Shown here: positions 1 through 11,851 of the stretch, piece by piece
Layout: the number at the start of each line of letters is the position of its first letter
Numbering within the stretch: position 1 is the stretch's first letter
DNA from: Tricholoma matsutake
Taxonomy: Eukaryota > Basidiomycota > Agaricomycetes > Agaricales > Tricholomataceae
Direction of reading: 5' to 3'
NCBI GenBank assembly: GCA_026075535.2
Contig: AP026541.1
Span: 7,440,001 to 7,504,000 of the forward strand
DNA length: 64,000 nucleotides
The notes under the pieces: generated by a model
What the model was told of the DNA's origin: nothing
What the model saw: the letters and a program-made list of their open reading frames with translations, nothing else
Databases searched by the model: none
Translations under genes and position numbers: made by a program

Positions 1-395
1 CATAAGAGTCACTGCGGCAAAGAGATCAGAAGGGAATCGACGCGCTGGTGGGCTGAAGATGCAACGTGCCATGGTAAAGGCATGGGATGTACATCAATAA
101 TCTTCATCTGTTGTTGGAATTTTAAACTGACATGTATCAATCTTAGGAATTTGTTCAGTGTGCACTGCAGAGGGAGGAAATAAAGGACACAATTGTTGAT
201 GAACACTCCCTCTTGTGTTTTATCAATTTCAGTGCTGAACAATGCAAGCGGGATCGTCGAGGGAATGATATCCCAGGCACATTGCTTGGGGCAGTTTGTC
301 TTTTTTTCTTCTCATTGCTCATAATTTATAGAAGGGTGATGACAATTCTATACAGTCTCAACTTAAGAAGCTTTTCTTCAGAGCACTTTGAATTC
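1..395. other. Left edge, no gene assigned
   Basis: I see no convincing coding exon here. A 97-codon open frame crosses the stretch but does not match the frame of the recombinase exon that starts near 396. It may hold mutated 5' exons or the promoter of the Crypton-like gene downstream, or the end of an element cut by the window edge. Confidence 0.3.
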
Positions 396-3229
396 ATAAG
401 GAGCAGGACGCCAAGAACACCAGTCTTGCATGCAAGTGCCCAGCGACATCTGTTATTGTCTGGGATGCTATCAAAAACTGCATGGATGAAGCTTTGGAGA
501 GAGTGAGAAGGTGAGTGCTTAAAGCTGGGTAAGACAGTATCGGATTAGTAGCTCACAGTTACCCAACAGCAGACTAGTGCCTAGTGAAGATGCACCTGAT
601 ATCATTGCCAATACATTCCTTATGGAAGTGACACAGAAGCAACTTGACGCAATTGGCCTAGGGTTCCTCCAGCATCGCGAATGTGAGGAATCTCTCTTTC
701 CTTCCATGTGCCTGTTTAGCTGACTGCAGTGTTCCAGTACAATCAGTTGTCAATGGTCACCTCGCTTGGACTGCACAGAATGCAACAGGAAACTGTGGTG
801 ATGATTTCCATGCCCTCAAGCTTGCAGAACTTCAGCTGTACACCATGCTTCACCCAAACAAGGAGACCGGCATGTTTTCCATGCTAGGGCTGCAAGGTGA
901 AGAAAAGGCAAGGCAGCGGGGCATGCGAACTGTAAGTTCCACCCTGTGGTTGCCCCAGAAAATAACTTCATATGTTAGGTAGGTCATAAACCCAGTCTAC
1001 TCAGTCTTTATAGCACATCTCTGGCCAGAAATGTGCCCACTTGGTGGATTTGCTTTTTATCACCATTACCTCCATGATGTGAAGGATATTACAAACTAGT
1101 TGAAGATTGACTGGTCCATAAACAAAAGTTGGCATCAGGTTGGACTTCCTTTGCTTCTTCGATACTTATTCATAGCCTTCTATTGTAGATCCATGTCCTA
1201 CATGGTCCGAAGTCCCCTACCACACCATATGTGGAACAGAACCTATACAATCTTTATGTTCGGGCATTTACAAAAGCTGGGTTTGACTCTAAAATGAAGG
1301 TCCACCTTCCAAGACATGTCTTAGGTTACAAACAGGAAGCAATGGGGTAAGTGTGGCTCTTTCTCCTCCTTCTTGCCTCTTGGTCATCGAGTCACTCAAT
1401 AACCCAATCTTTAGGGTTGATTCGGCAGAGACATCTAAGCTAGGTTGGGTGCGTGGAGAAACATTCTTTGACATGTATGCTCCAGCACTACCAAAAACAG
1501 TAAGTATCTCAGTTTCTGGTACAAGTCAGATCTAATGTAGGCTTGCAATATGCAGGCAATTCTCGGCGCCCATGGGTTCAAGGCTCATGAGGTGTATGAT
1601 CCTGTATGGCACCACATTCATGTTCCCGAACAGTTTTTGAGTCTTGCATGCCCAATGGCTGAGGGGATCCATGCAGAAATTGTCGGTGCGTATACCTCTT
1701 GCATCAGTTGGAAAAAAAGTTTTCAATGATTGTTACTAGGAAAGAAAAATTTGACAGGTGCTGCAAACTACTGGTCCATGATAATGACCACACGTCCCTA
1801 TGTCTTCCAGGTACAGCTTATCTACTCTCATGACATTGTTGAAGGATCTAACACCTCGAGGTAGTGTGGAGCTGCCATCTATGAACTTTGTCCTCAGTCA
1901 GCTCTATTGCCTGCACTTGCAAACAAAGATGTCCAGACATGGATGAAGACAACATTCCGAACCAAGCTCACAGCCCTGCGGGCAGCTGCTGGGAGCTCTG
2001 TAGATTTAGTGCACCTGCAGAATGAAATTCTTCAACAAGCACTGGAAGAAAATCAGTCTCTTCTACAGGATCAGAAGGTGCAAATGGAGAAGCTCATGCA
2101 AATGATGCAACGTCACACAGCAGTGCTCTCACCCACTCAAGGATTTTCTACACAGACCTATTCTCATTGAGGTAAGCCGTCTAAATTTTGACTGCTTCAT
2201 ATCTAACTAGATTTCTCACAGTGGGTATTGAACAGTCAGATGGCATTTTACTCCCTTCAGTTGAAATCTATGGATGCCATGCTACCTCCCATCCTGACGA
2301 CAATGGTGTATATGAAGCAGAGGACTTGATCCTTTGGGCATTTGTCAATGAATCTCCATGAGCCACTGCCACTCCTCAAGCAAGATCTCAAGTTGACCTA
2401 GTGTTACCCCCAGCTACTGCTTTTACGATGCCTGGTATGTGGTGGCCAGCTTCAGAACCTGCTGCTCTAATATTTGCCATCTCATCCCAGGTCAGGCAAA
2501 CCTTCTATGGCTGCCAGTCCTTGGTCAGAAGTCAGTCCGATGGGATCAAGTATTTGCACTAGTGAAGCGGCTGGAACTGCTCTGGGACTGCTGGCAACCC
2601 TCGAAGTCCCTTGATCAGTTTGATCTTCAAGAACTCTGGACATGCTATAGTCTTGGAGAGCCCATTTTCAATGATGTGCAAGTTCAGACTGGAATCAAGC
2701 CACCACTTCAGCTTGTGGAGCAGTATTTCCAATCCAAATGGTGTGGTCACAGCTCAGGGGTGAGTCGGTTGTCACTGGCAGGTATACTCAACTTGAAATA
2801 TTGTTCCTATAGGATGGGAAAAGGTGGGAACGTGTTCATGAGATACCTGAATGGATTTTGTCGCAATCAACTGCACATGTTGTTTCTCTGACAGTCATTA
2901 TTGAGGAGCTCAAGGAGATGCGCTGTGGCTCTGGCAACAAGACAAAGAAGGGGCTCAATGCTCTTGTGAAGGAGGTGAAGCAACTCCGCTTTGCACATGC
3001 ACAAGAGAAAACTTCTGACAGTGACCCTTCTTTTGAGCCACCACTTCTACCATCAGCATCATTGATGTCCTCGCTTGTGTCAGCATCTTCCTCATCTATG
3101 GCACTGTCATGTCCATCAGCACCAGCAACATTTTGTGCTGAGGTAATTGGTATCACTGTGAGTGGGTCTGAAAAGAAATGGAGGGCGCTGCCAGTGGATG
3201 CCCAAAGAAAGAAAAAGAAAGCTGCATGA
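396..3229 (+). pseudogene. Crypton-like tyrosine recombinase with Ndc10-like and GCR1_C-like domains (decayed)
   Basis: The spliced product reads as the Crypton/Ndc10 type of tyrosine recombinase, a DNA-only mobile enzyme family from which yeast Ndc10 is thought to derive. An exon ends at 510, the next runs 570-682 (reading LVPSEDAPDII), and another follows from 730 with WTAQNATGNCGDDF. Further exons hold the central Ndc10_II-like block with GWVRGETFFDMYAPALPKT (about 1440-1500) and DPVWHHIHVPEQFL (about 1600). A coiled coil follows (about 1990-2110). The last exons give a GCR1_C-like DNA-binding domain: GIKPPLQLVEQYFQSKW near 2695-2740, then WERVHEIPEWI near 2825-2860, and a basic tail ending at 3229. 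Introns are 45-70 bp with GT-AG ends. Stops interrupt it, for example TAG near 1097 and TGA near 2167 and 2358, so it looks inactive. The start codon is not identified; the 5' end given is where the reading frame opens. Confidence 0.75.
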
Positions 3230-3495
3230 AAATTGATCATCCTCACATTGTTTATCTCTACGTCTTGTTGACTATGGTCTTTATTTTGGGGTGTTGTGAA
3301 TCATACTCTCTTGATATGTATCATTATTACTATTTGTCACAACATACATCCTACTAGTCATCATAGGTGCACTGTCCAATAATTCCACCAGCACTATATT
3401 ATTTACAACAATTGTTTGCTGATATAACACTGGTGGCTGATATAAATCTCGAAGTGCATAGCTGCTAATGTCTCAGTTGTCCTTGCTTCATCACC

Positions 3496-5381
3496 ATGGG
3501 CATACGAGGGCTGTGGAAGGTAACATCATACGAAGACTTAAATCAATATTCAGCCTAACACCACCACTGCAGACACTTGCACCTATCCAGGAAGAAAGGT
3601 CCTTCCTGGACCTCACAACAGTTGAAGGATTTCAGCGAGATCCTCGAGCAACCCATACACTTATTGTTGGTGTTGACATCAGGTGAGTCTCATGCACGCA
3701 AACAAAAGCAGCTGCCAGGACCCTTATAATTATTGTATTCTCCAGTATCTGGCTTGCTAGCTGCCAGGCCATCCTGGAAGGACATGGGGAGATGGGTGAA
3801 AACTCTGTGCTTTGTGCCCTCTTCTTCAAATTATGCCGCCAACTCAAGACACCAGCCGTTTTTGTCTTTGTCTTTGATGGGCCTTGTAGACCTGAGGTCA
3901 AATGTGGCCAGCATGTAAAGAGACAGGATCCTGAGCTGATTGAGGCCTCAAAGCAGCTCATTGACATGTTTGGATTCTACTGTCATCAAGTAAGTCATCA
4001 CAGTGTTTGTACTACCATTGACAACTAATATTGAACACTTGTGAATCTACAGGCACCTGCTGAAGCTGAAGCAGAGCTTTCAGAACTCAATCAGCTAGGG
4101 TTAATTGATGTAATTATCACTGAAGACAGTGATGCATTTGTATTTGGTGCTGAGTGTGTGATCTGAGACTCATCAGTGTTTACAATGTGCTGTATCCTTA
4201 AAGTTATATACTGACTCGGACTCGGAACTATGTTCTTATACTTTTAGGATAAACAAAAATGCTCTGGATGAGGTTGCGGCATATTTTTCACATAGTATTG
4301 AAAATAGTGACACCATTGCTCTAACACGAGGTGGCCTTGTTCTCATAGCACTGCTAGCTGGTGGTGATTATGATTCTGGTGTCTCAGGGATTGGAACAAT
4401 TATCACCTATGGTCTTGCTTGATGTGGCTTTGGTGACATGCTAATTGATGCTGCATGAAATCAAGATCAACATGACTTTCAAATCTTTCTCAAAGGCTGG
4501 CAAGAAGATCTCCATCTGGAACTCTCATCAAACTCTCGTGGTTTCCTTGGACGCTGCTATGGGAAACTAGTGCCACACATTACCAACACTTTTCCTTCTC
4601 ATGTTATGCTGAAATGTTATCTTCATCCTATAACATCACAATCAAATGAACAGTCTACACCAATTACATTGACCTCCAAGTCCTGGCGACCAGGTGAGCC
4701 AGCACTGCATTTGATCACCAGATTCTGCCAACAGTGACTCAGATGGGACACCACCACAGGGATCTTGAAGTGTTCTCATGCAAACCTGTGGGAAGGTGTC
4801 TGTTTCCGCATGTTGTGTATGGTAAGCTGTCCAATTTCATGCATAGGATTAAGCTTCAAGTTGAGCATTGTCATATACAGCCTACAGTCATGTACAGCCC
4901 TGCTCAAAAACTGCTTGCTATGCCACATATGCAGGCAAGCATTATGCAGATCAAAGATGCAAGATGTAGCAATGTTTCTGGAGCCTTGCCATTCATGAAA
5001 GTCACAGTGTCAGTGGTGAATTTTGTGAAGCTTATGTATTGTGATGGCACACAAGCTGATGGAGAAAAACCAGTAACATTAACGGTACCCAATTCTATTC
5101 TTCAAGCTGCACTGTCAAAAACTCCACAGTCTGACAGGCCAAGTGGTTTGACTATCCATTTGGTAAGTGCCTGGTACTCATAAGAGTCATAACTACTGTC
5201 AGTTGACTGCTTCAACAAACAGGTTGACTTCCTTGATCTCATGCAAAATGAAGATACAAACTCTGAAGATGATGAATATCTAGGTGAAGTGATTGATTTG
5301 ACAGGAATCAAGGAGAGAGGCAATGAAGAGGATACAGGCATATTTATAGGTGACAATGACATAATTGATTTGACTGTATAA
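3496..5381 (+). pseudogene. XPG/FEN-like PIN-domain structure-specific nuclease (four in-frame TGA)
   Basis: The product matches the XPG/FEN1/GEN1 fold, nucleases that cut DNA flaps or junctions. Starting from MGIRGLWK at 3496, all metal-binding blocks can be seen in order: VGVDIS (split by the intron at 3684-3746), VFDGP (about 3875), APAEAEAEL (about 4052), TEDSDAFVFG (about 4120) and the helix-two-turn-helix approach GGDYDSGVSGIG (about 4365). Introns with GT-AG ends lie after K8, in the VGVDIS block, before APAEAEAE, before INKNALDE and further 3'. The C-terminus is acidic with EVIDLTG and DIIDLTV, which look like SUMO-interacting motifs. Four in-frame TGA codons (4164, 4420, 4456, 4735) break it; the first two stand where family members carry arginine, as expected if CGA became TGA. 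It follows the recombinase by about 270 bp on the same strand, which suggests but does not prove a shared element. Confidence 0.8.
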
Positions 5382-6644
5382 CAGTGTAATTGATTTGAAT
5401 GTCATATATACATCTGTGCTACCATTAAGTACAGTTGCTAGAGCAGAAGGAGCAGAATGAGAAGCATAAGAAAGTGAAATGAGGGACAGGATTCAAGGTT
5501 ACGAGCCTGCATGCACACCACCATCAATTCCAACACTAACAAAAACCTAAGAGGTGGCCACAGTGGCCACAGGAAAACAAACTAGTGTGAATGGCAGGTG
5601 GGGGCAGCAGTATGCATGCCCGTGTGGAACGAATGCAGAACACAGCAAGAGAAAGTCAACACTGGCAACCACCAAAGCAAGACAGCAGTGGAAAACAGCG
5701 GAAAACAGTTGTGACCAGGGATGATATTCCACGTGGAATACCTCTCATGGACCTGCCCAACATCCCAGCACTTGGCATCCCACCCAACTAATATAAACAT
5801 GCATGGATATTCCATGTGGAATACCTCTCGTGGACCTGCCCAATATCCCAGCACTTGGCATCCCACCCAACTAATATAAACATGCACACATGAACTGCCT
5901 GAACATCCAACAAACCAACAAACTGAACATGGGCAAGCATCAAATCCAACAGCACAACGAGAGTGTGCCCAACATCCTCATGACCTGCTTAACACAGCCT
6001 GCCCAACATCCCTCCCCAGCAACTCAGCATCCACCCACACGCAAACTGCCTGGGTATCCAACAAACCAACCAACTGAACACGGGCGGGGCAAGCGTCAAA
6101 CCCAACAGCGCATGGGGAATAGAACAGAGAAGCCACATGGTGGCGCAGCACAGGAAACAGAGCGACACAATAGATGCAACTTGCAACATGAAGAGAAGGA
6201 TGGCATGGACTAGAGGCCTGAAGAGAGAAGAGAACGACAGCAACAGAGAGGCCGAAGCTGGCAAGTGCAGCAGCAGCAGGAAAAGTTGTGACCAGGGAGG
6301 TCGATCACAGGCAAAAAAGTTGTGACCAGGCTTTCGGCAGAGGAGGAGGACAAATTGATGGGAGATGACAAATTGCAAATGGAGAGCCTGCTGAGGGGAA
6401 TGATGCCAGCAAGGACACAGGAGTCACAGCGAGTGATGAGAGATGGATAAGGGAAGTGGCAGTGCGGATTTGATTGGCAACTTGGGTCACCATCACGACG
6501 AATGCTATATAGAACTTAATATAATTTGACGAGGGAAACTAGAATACAGTACATGTAATCGAGGTGTAGACTATATACTACTGGAATAACATGTGATAAA
6601 GGGTGCGGATGTAGATAAGGGATGCTGATGTAAGAGACACTCTT
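5382..6644. other. Non-coding repeat-like stretch
   Basis: No convincing gene. It holds an 83-bp tandem duplication (5723-5888) and a phrase like AAAGTTGTGACCAGG near 5707, 6283 and 6317, which suggests fragments of a dispersed repeat. It ends abruptly where the pol fragment of N1 begins, probably a deletion breakpoint. Confidence 0.5.
5723..5888. repeat. 83-bp tandem duplication, two units
   Basis: Units 5723-5805 and 5806-5888 are nearly identical from GATATTCCACGTGGAATACC onward. The few differences include CG against TG in the CCACGTGG core and CG against CA in CTCGTGG, the CpG-decay pattern seen across the window. Confidence 0.9.
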
Positions 6645-8554
6645 ACACTTTCTCGTGCAATGTGATCCTGACAACCCTCGAAAACAATATTACAGTTGAT
6701 TCAGCTTGATCATGCTTAATGACCACAAATCCCAGTTCTTGCAAGTGAAACTCGAACTCTATGGTCTATATCGCCCTCTCGGAGCACTTCAATTGTACCT
6801 AATAGGGGTCCGAAACCTCATCATCGAAGTCGATGCAAGGTATATCAAAGGCATGCTCTCTAATCCTGATATCGCACCTAGCGCTAGCATCAATCAATGG
6901 ATCGTCTCAATTCTCACTTTTCACTTCACATCGCAGGTGCACATCATGGTCCAGATGGACTTTTGAGACGTCCTCCACAAGCCTAAGATGACCAGTTTGA
7001 TAACGAAAATGATTTCAGAGACTGGATCGACCGTCTTCATGGCTTCATACACCAAATCAATCCCATTACAACTCGTCCCTTTACTTCCTATCAAGTTTTG
7101 ACACACTCTCTCTCTTCAGATCTCAGTAAGGGGGAGGATCTGACCTACGACGATGTCCCACGAACAAACAATGTGAAAAAGGATGATGAAAGATTACTTC
7201 GTGTTCGAAAATGGTTAGAGGATTTGGTATGACCTCCAGATTTATCAGATTCCAAATACGCTACCTTTGTTCGATATTGCACCAAATTCTTCTTAGATTG
7301 CAGTAAAATTTGGAGAAAGGACTCTCACGGAGCTCAGAAAATCGTCGCAACTCCCAAACATCATCTCTCAAAGTTATTCGTGCAGCTCATGACGATATTA
7401 GATACAAGATGGTGTTCACGATGAAATCAGTCATTTCTCTATGGTTCTGGTGGCCTAACATGAAAGCAGACATCGCATGGTTTATCTGCACCTGCCACCT
7501 CTGCTAAGTATGACAAACTCGAAATTTCCTCATCCCACCTACCATTGCCACACCCGCACCTTTATTCGGCAAAGTCTACATCGATACTATGCAAATGCCT
7601 CCTTCGAGCGGATTGAAGTATATCATACAAGGTCAATGTTTGCTAATGACCTATCCTGAATGGCGAAATCTTTGACGAGAAAACGCCATGACCCTCGGGG
7701 ATTGGATCTTTGAAGACATCATCTGTAGATGGGGTTCCCTATACGAAATTGTGAGTGATAACAGATCAGCCTTCATCGCAGCATTGGAGTACCTTTTGAA
7801 ACAATATCATATTAACCACATTTGGATTAGCGGTTACAATTCTCATGCGAATGGACTCGTCAAAAGAGCTCACTTCGACATTTGACAATCATTATTCAAA
7901 GCAGTCGATGGAGATCAGAGCAAATGGTCAGCTGAAGCACACTTGGTGTTTTGGGCAGAACGAGTTACAGTACGTAGACGTATGGGTTGCTCTCCTTACT
8001 TTGCAGTTACAGGTTCACACCCCCTCATCCCACTCAACATCTCCAAAGCAACGTATTTGCAACCCCCTCCCAATTCTATCTTATCGACAACCGATCTCAT
8101 CGCTCAAAGAGCAATAGCATTACAAAAATGATCATCTGACCTCAAAATTCTATATTTGAAAGTCTATACTGCTCGACTTGAAGCTGCGAAATGTTTTGAA
8201 CTCATTCACAAACGAACGATGCGCGACTACAACTTTGAAAAAGGCGACCTGGTCCTACTTCGAAACACGCAAATTGAGAAATCCCTAAATCGCAAGATGC
8301 GACCTCAATATTTAGGTCCCCTCATCGTCATCAATTGAAACTATGGAGGAGCCTACATCATCTGTGAAGCCAACAGATCAGTATTCCATCGACCAGTCGC
8401 CGCCTTCCGACTTCTCCCTTATTTTGCTCAAAAGTCAATTCCCCTTCCACTGAACTTCCTCGATATCAACTCCAAACATCTTGAAATACTTCGAAATACT
8501 TCGAACATTGACGAGGATATTCCCGAAGACCTTCCAGACTTTGAAGACAAATAA
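6645..8554 (+). pseudogene. N1 pol remnant: RNase H, linker, integrase
   Basis: Homologous to the 3' half of N2 pol. It begins inside RNase H, passes a linker that contains the internal polypurine tract (7124-7139), then integrase with an HHCC zinc finger (ending CHLC, now followed by a stop), a catalytic core around SDNRSAF, and a GPY/F-like block (YLGPLIVI). It ends at 8554. Many stops are present; several are TGA where N2 has CGA, for example 7883 against 17028. There is no chromodomain. Confidence 0.85.
7124..7139 (+). other. Internal polypurine tract inside N1 pol
   Basis: CAGTAAGGGGGAGGAT repeats the tract that precedes the 3' LTR at 10271-10286, but lies within the coding linker between RNase H and integrase, where it encodes SKGED. 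A role as a central plus-strand primer site is inferred. Confidence 0.7.
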
Positions 8555-8804
8555 TTATTCCTTTCTCTTTCTTTGCGATCACTTACATATGACTTCGATT
8601 TCTTTTAGTGTACAATACAAGTCGCGATATCACATTATAGTGTGGTCGCGCAAACTCCAAAAGGGTTTTTCAGCCATGATGATCTACTGAGCCTTTCCCT
8701 TATTCTCTTTATTTTCTTTCTTTTCCTTTTACTTTTATTTGCTACTTTTTGAGACTCACAAGATTTAAATTGCAAAAATAATACAATGAAGTTTTCTTTT
8801 TTTT

Positions 8805-10138
8805 CTACTCCTCCTTCATAACCTCTAAAAGTTCTATTTCCCTCCCCAGAACTTCCATCTCCACCTTCTTCTGTACCAATTTTGCTGCAAGCATCTTCCG
8901 TTGAACCACCCATTTGTTGCTAATGACCTCGATATCGTCATTCAATGATACCTCCTTCGCTTTGCCCTTCCCTTTTGACCACTTTTTGTGCTTTGACTTT
9001 GGCATCTACAGTTTTGACGGTCCCGCAACTGTCTCCTCTGCCTTGACCAGCCCAACAACTCGAATTCGAAGAGCCAAAACAATCCAAATGGAAGGTGAGA
9101 TAAGATTCAAGATGAGTTCGAATGAAACTTGTGCCTGGCTTGGACTACGAAACATCTTTTGCAGCCCCAAATTTTCTAGCTTCACCCTTTCGAAGCCCCT
9201 TCCTCGATACTCCTTCCCAATAGCACCCCTGCAGCACCTCAGTGCACTTAATGCACTTTGGGGCCTCTTCTTTGACCACACAGTGCGGCTGGGATTTCAT
9301 CCTAGCACATCGATCATACTACAAAATTGTTAGCAGTCCGAAAAACCTTTGAAGAAGTCAAAAATGAAAACTCACTGGACCCTCAAAATTGAGCAGTCTG
9401 CTCATTGCAAACTTTGCTTGCTTCACCTCCATGGAGTCCTCGACTTCATCCTCCCCATCTTCACCTACCTCAATCTCCACTACCTTTTGTTTTGTCACCC
9501 GCACCATGGGCAGCTCCTCCTCGTCCTCGTCCTCGACCCCTGCCTCGGCCTTCTCGATCAATTTAGCTTTGGCCACCAGTTCCTCATTTTGTTGCAACAA
9601 CTTGGCCTTCGAAAGGGTCTTGGCACAAAATTCACCCAGTGCCGTTTTGCGAGCCTCGACAAGAGTGGCCCTCTGATCATCCAGTTTGGCCTTCTTAGCA
9701 GCCGCTGCTGCCTCTCAAGCTAGTTCCTCCTCCTCCTGAATTCGCCTCCCCTCTTCCTTGGCCTCCGCCCATGCTTTCGCCTCAGCAGCTTCTCAATCTT
9801 CACATTCCACCTCTTTGCACAACTCCAAAAATAACAGCTCAGCACCCCATGAAAGCCATTCGCGCCATGCCAATAGTTGGTACAGCTCGAAAACTTCATC
9901 AACAACCTTTTGAACGGCTGGATCATGCTCTTCACCCATATCGTCTGTGAGCTCATCATATTCAGCCTAGACCAAACATTTTAGCCACCCATACAACAAA
10001 ACAAATGCAGAAACATACCATTTTGTCGCAAAAACCCTTCCCCCACACCTCGAAGTCCAAATCTTCAGCGGCACTGCACTCGGGCATCGACTTGGCATAG
10101 TCAAGGATGTCGGTATTGAGTTCGGCGAGGAGAGACAT
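8805..10138 (-). pseudogene. N1 antisense accessory gene with Zn2Cys6-like cluster
   Basis: Spliced gene on the strand opposite to N1 gag-pol, between pol and the 3' LTR. It opens at 10138 (MSLLAELNTDILDYAKSMPE), continues with a helical charged region, an acidic stretch (about 9400-9560), then an exon that begins at the cysteine cluster, and ends in a basic, then coiled-coil tail (EMEVLGREIELLEVMKEE) at 8805. The cysteine cluster has lost its first Cys (Tyr here); the rest fits CX8CX8CX2CX6C followed by YWEGVSR. Stops and frame breaks show decay. Function unknown; DNA binding is inferred from the resemblance to fungal zinc-cluster domains. Confidence 0.75.
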
Positions 10139-10248
10139 GATGAGAAATAGTATTGGAGGTGTAGGAGTGATGACAAAGAATGAGAAGTTTTTCGACTTTT
10201 GTTTACAGTTTCAACACAATCACGCATTTTGCACGTGACTCCAATCGG

Positions 10249-10285
10249 CTGACTGGGACAATCAGGATTTCAGTAAGGGGGAGGA
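10249..10285 (+). other. N1 hairpin plus polypurine tract
   Basis: CTGACTGGGACAATCAG forms a stem with one mismatch and a 5-nt loop, followed by the purine run ending directly at the LTR start TGATAGG. The same arrangement precedes the 3' LTR of N2, N6, N7 and M. The purine run is the expected plus-strand primer; the hairpin role is unknown. Confidence 0.8.
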
Positions 10286-10554
10286 TGATAGGTCCACCTT
10301 GTGCTCTAAGCTCTGGGAATGTCTCCAAATGCATCGACACATCACCACACATGCTCCCAACCCCTACAAACCCCTACAAACCCAACGAAACTGCTCCAAG
10401 ACTATTTTGAACAATTTTAAACAACTTTGAACAATTTTGCAACATTTTGAACAACTTTGAACAACTTCGCAGCACCTCAAATGCCTTCAGCCACCATATG
10501 CTTATCGCACCGCCCTTCAGACACATGCAGCACACCTTGTAAGAGTTAGTGCAT
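10286..10554 (+). repeat. N1 3' LTR, left part
   Basis: Starts TGATAGGTCC after the polypurine tract and stops at GTTAGTGCAT, where N2 is inserted. The matching LTR of N2 reads GTTAGTGCGTCAC at this spot, so the original target was GCGT. Confidence 0.95.
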
Positions 10555-11684
10555 TGATAGGTCCACTGTGCACTCTAAACTCTGGGACCATCTCCAGAGG
10601 CATCAAAACATCAAAACGCACGCTCCCAACCCCTACGAACCCCGCGACACCGCTCCGAAACTATTTCGATCAACTTCAAACAACTTTGAACAATATCGCA
10701 GCACTTCAAATGCCTTTGGCCGCTGTACACCAATCGCACCACCCTTTGGATACACACAGCACACCTTGTAAGAGTTAGTGCGTCACATATCGAGCACCAC
10801 TGGACACGAGGAGATACAACGACAGGATTTTAGGATGCAATTGTGGCACTTTGACACCTTGATGATATATTAGATCAATGGGGACAGGTACCAGTAATAA
10901 ATCATGTCTCTAGACGTTTCCCTTCTTATCGTCTTTCATTTATCCTATGATTTGCAAAGATTCTCTATTGTTTTATATCTTGCCTCATGTATTCCTCATG
11001 TTTTATTTCCTTTTTAGTATCACTTCTCCCAAACATATATAGCCTTATACTAGCTACTTAGAAGAACAGAACATATCGTCCTCTCACACCAATTGTCTGA
11101 TTTAAGAGCTATTCTCTTGAGTCCAAGCATCTCGACTTAGTCTCAAAATTCAGTGTTTTACGCCGAATTTCCTCAAACTCCTCGTACTAGCTTCTCAAAA
11201 CTATCGCATATTGTCTATCCTCTCTAGACACCTTTCTATGTCCTCATAGTCTATCCTCAGTCACCGTCAAAGGTGTCTTCGTCTTCTATAAAAACCTTCA
11301 AACTTCTTCAAACTTCATCGCACCTCTTCGAACTTCATCACACCTCTTTGCACCTCATTGCACTTCTTTGAACCTCATTGCACCTCATTGCACCTCTTCA
11401 AATACTCATCGAACTTCATTAAATTTCCCTCAAACGTTATCGCAGCACTTTGTATGCCCTCGATTATTATCGAACTTCTCTCGAACATCATCACAGCACT
11501 TCGAATACTTTCGAGCCTCATTGAACCTCATCGCACCTCATTGCACACCCTTTAGAGTCGTTTTCATACCCCTGGTTTACAGCAGTGATATTTAGTACCA
11601 CCTTGCAACCTTCCTCTAACTAGTGTTATATCATTCGAGCCCTTATTGTGGGTTTTGTTTGGGTTTCCTGGTCAAGTATCATCA
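10555..11684 (+). repeat. N2 5' LTR
   Basis: 1130 bp, TGATAGG...ATCATCA. Contains a run of imperfect decamers of the type CCTCATCGCA (about 11310-11550). Compared with the 3' LTR, most differences seen in the first 100 bp are transitions at CpG sites, such as CA here against TG there from a shared CG. Confidence 0.95.
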
Positions 11685-11687
11685 TTT

Positions 11688-11709
11688 TGGAGCCCACCAC
11701 GAGGGGTTT
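11688..11709 (+). other. N2 primer binding site
   Basis: TGGAGCCCACCACGAGGGG begins three bases after the LTR end. The same site, differing at one A/G, follows the 5' LTR of M, N6 and N7. TGG pairs with a tRNA CCA end; I cannot say which tRNA has the matching acceptor and T-arm. Confidence 0.8.
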
Positions 11710-11851
11710 CTAAATCATTTCATCACCTAATCCATCTCGAATCTCCCGGCTTAGGCCAACACAAGCTAGAAACCTACAGATCGACACTCATCACACCTTC
11801 GAATCTCTTGAACAATCGGGAGATATTCTTATACCTGTTTCCGCAGCAGAA

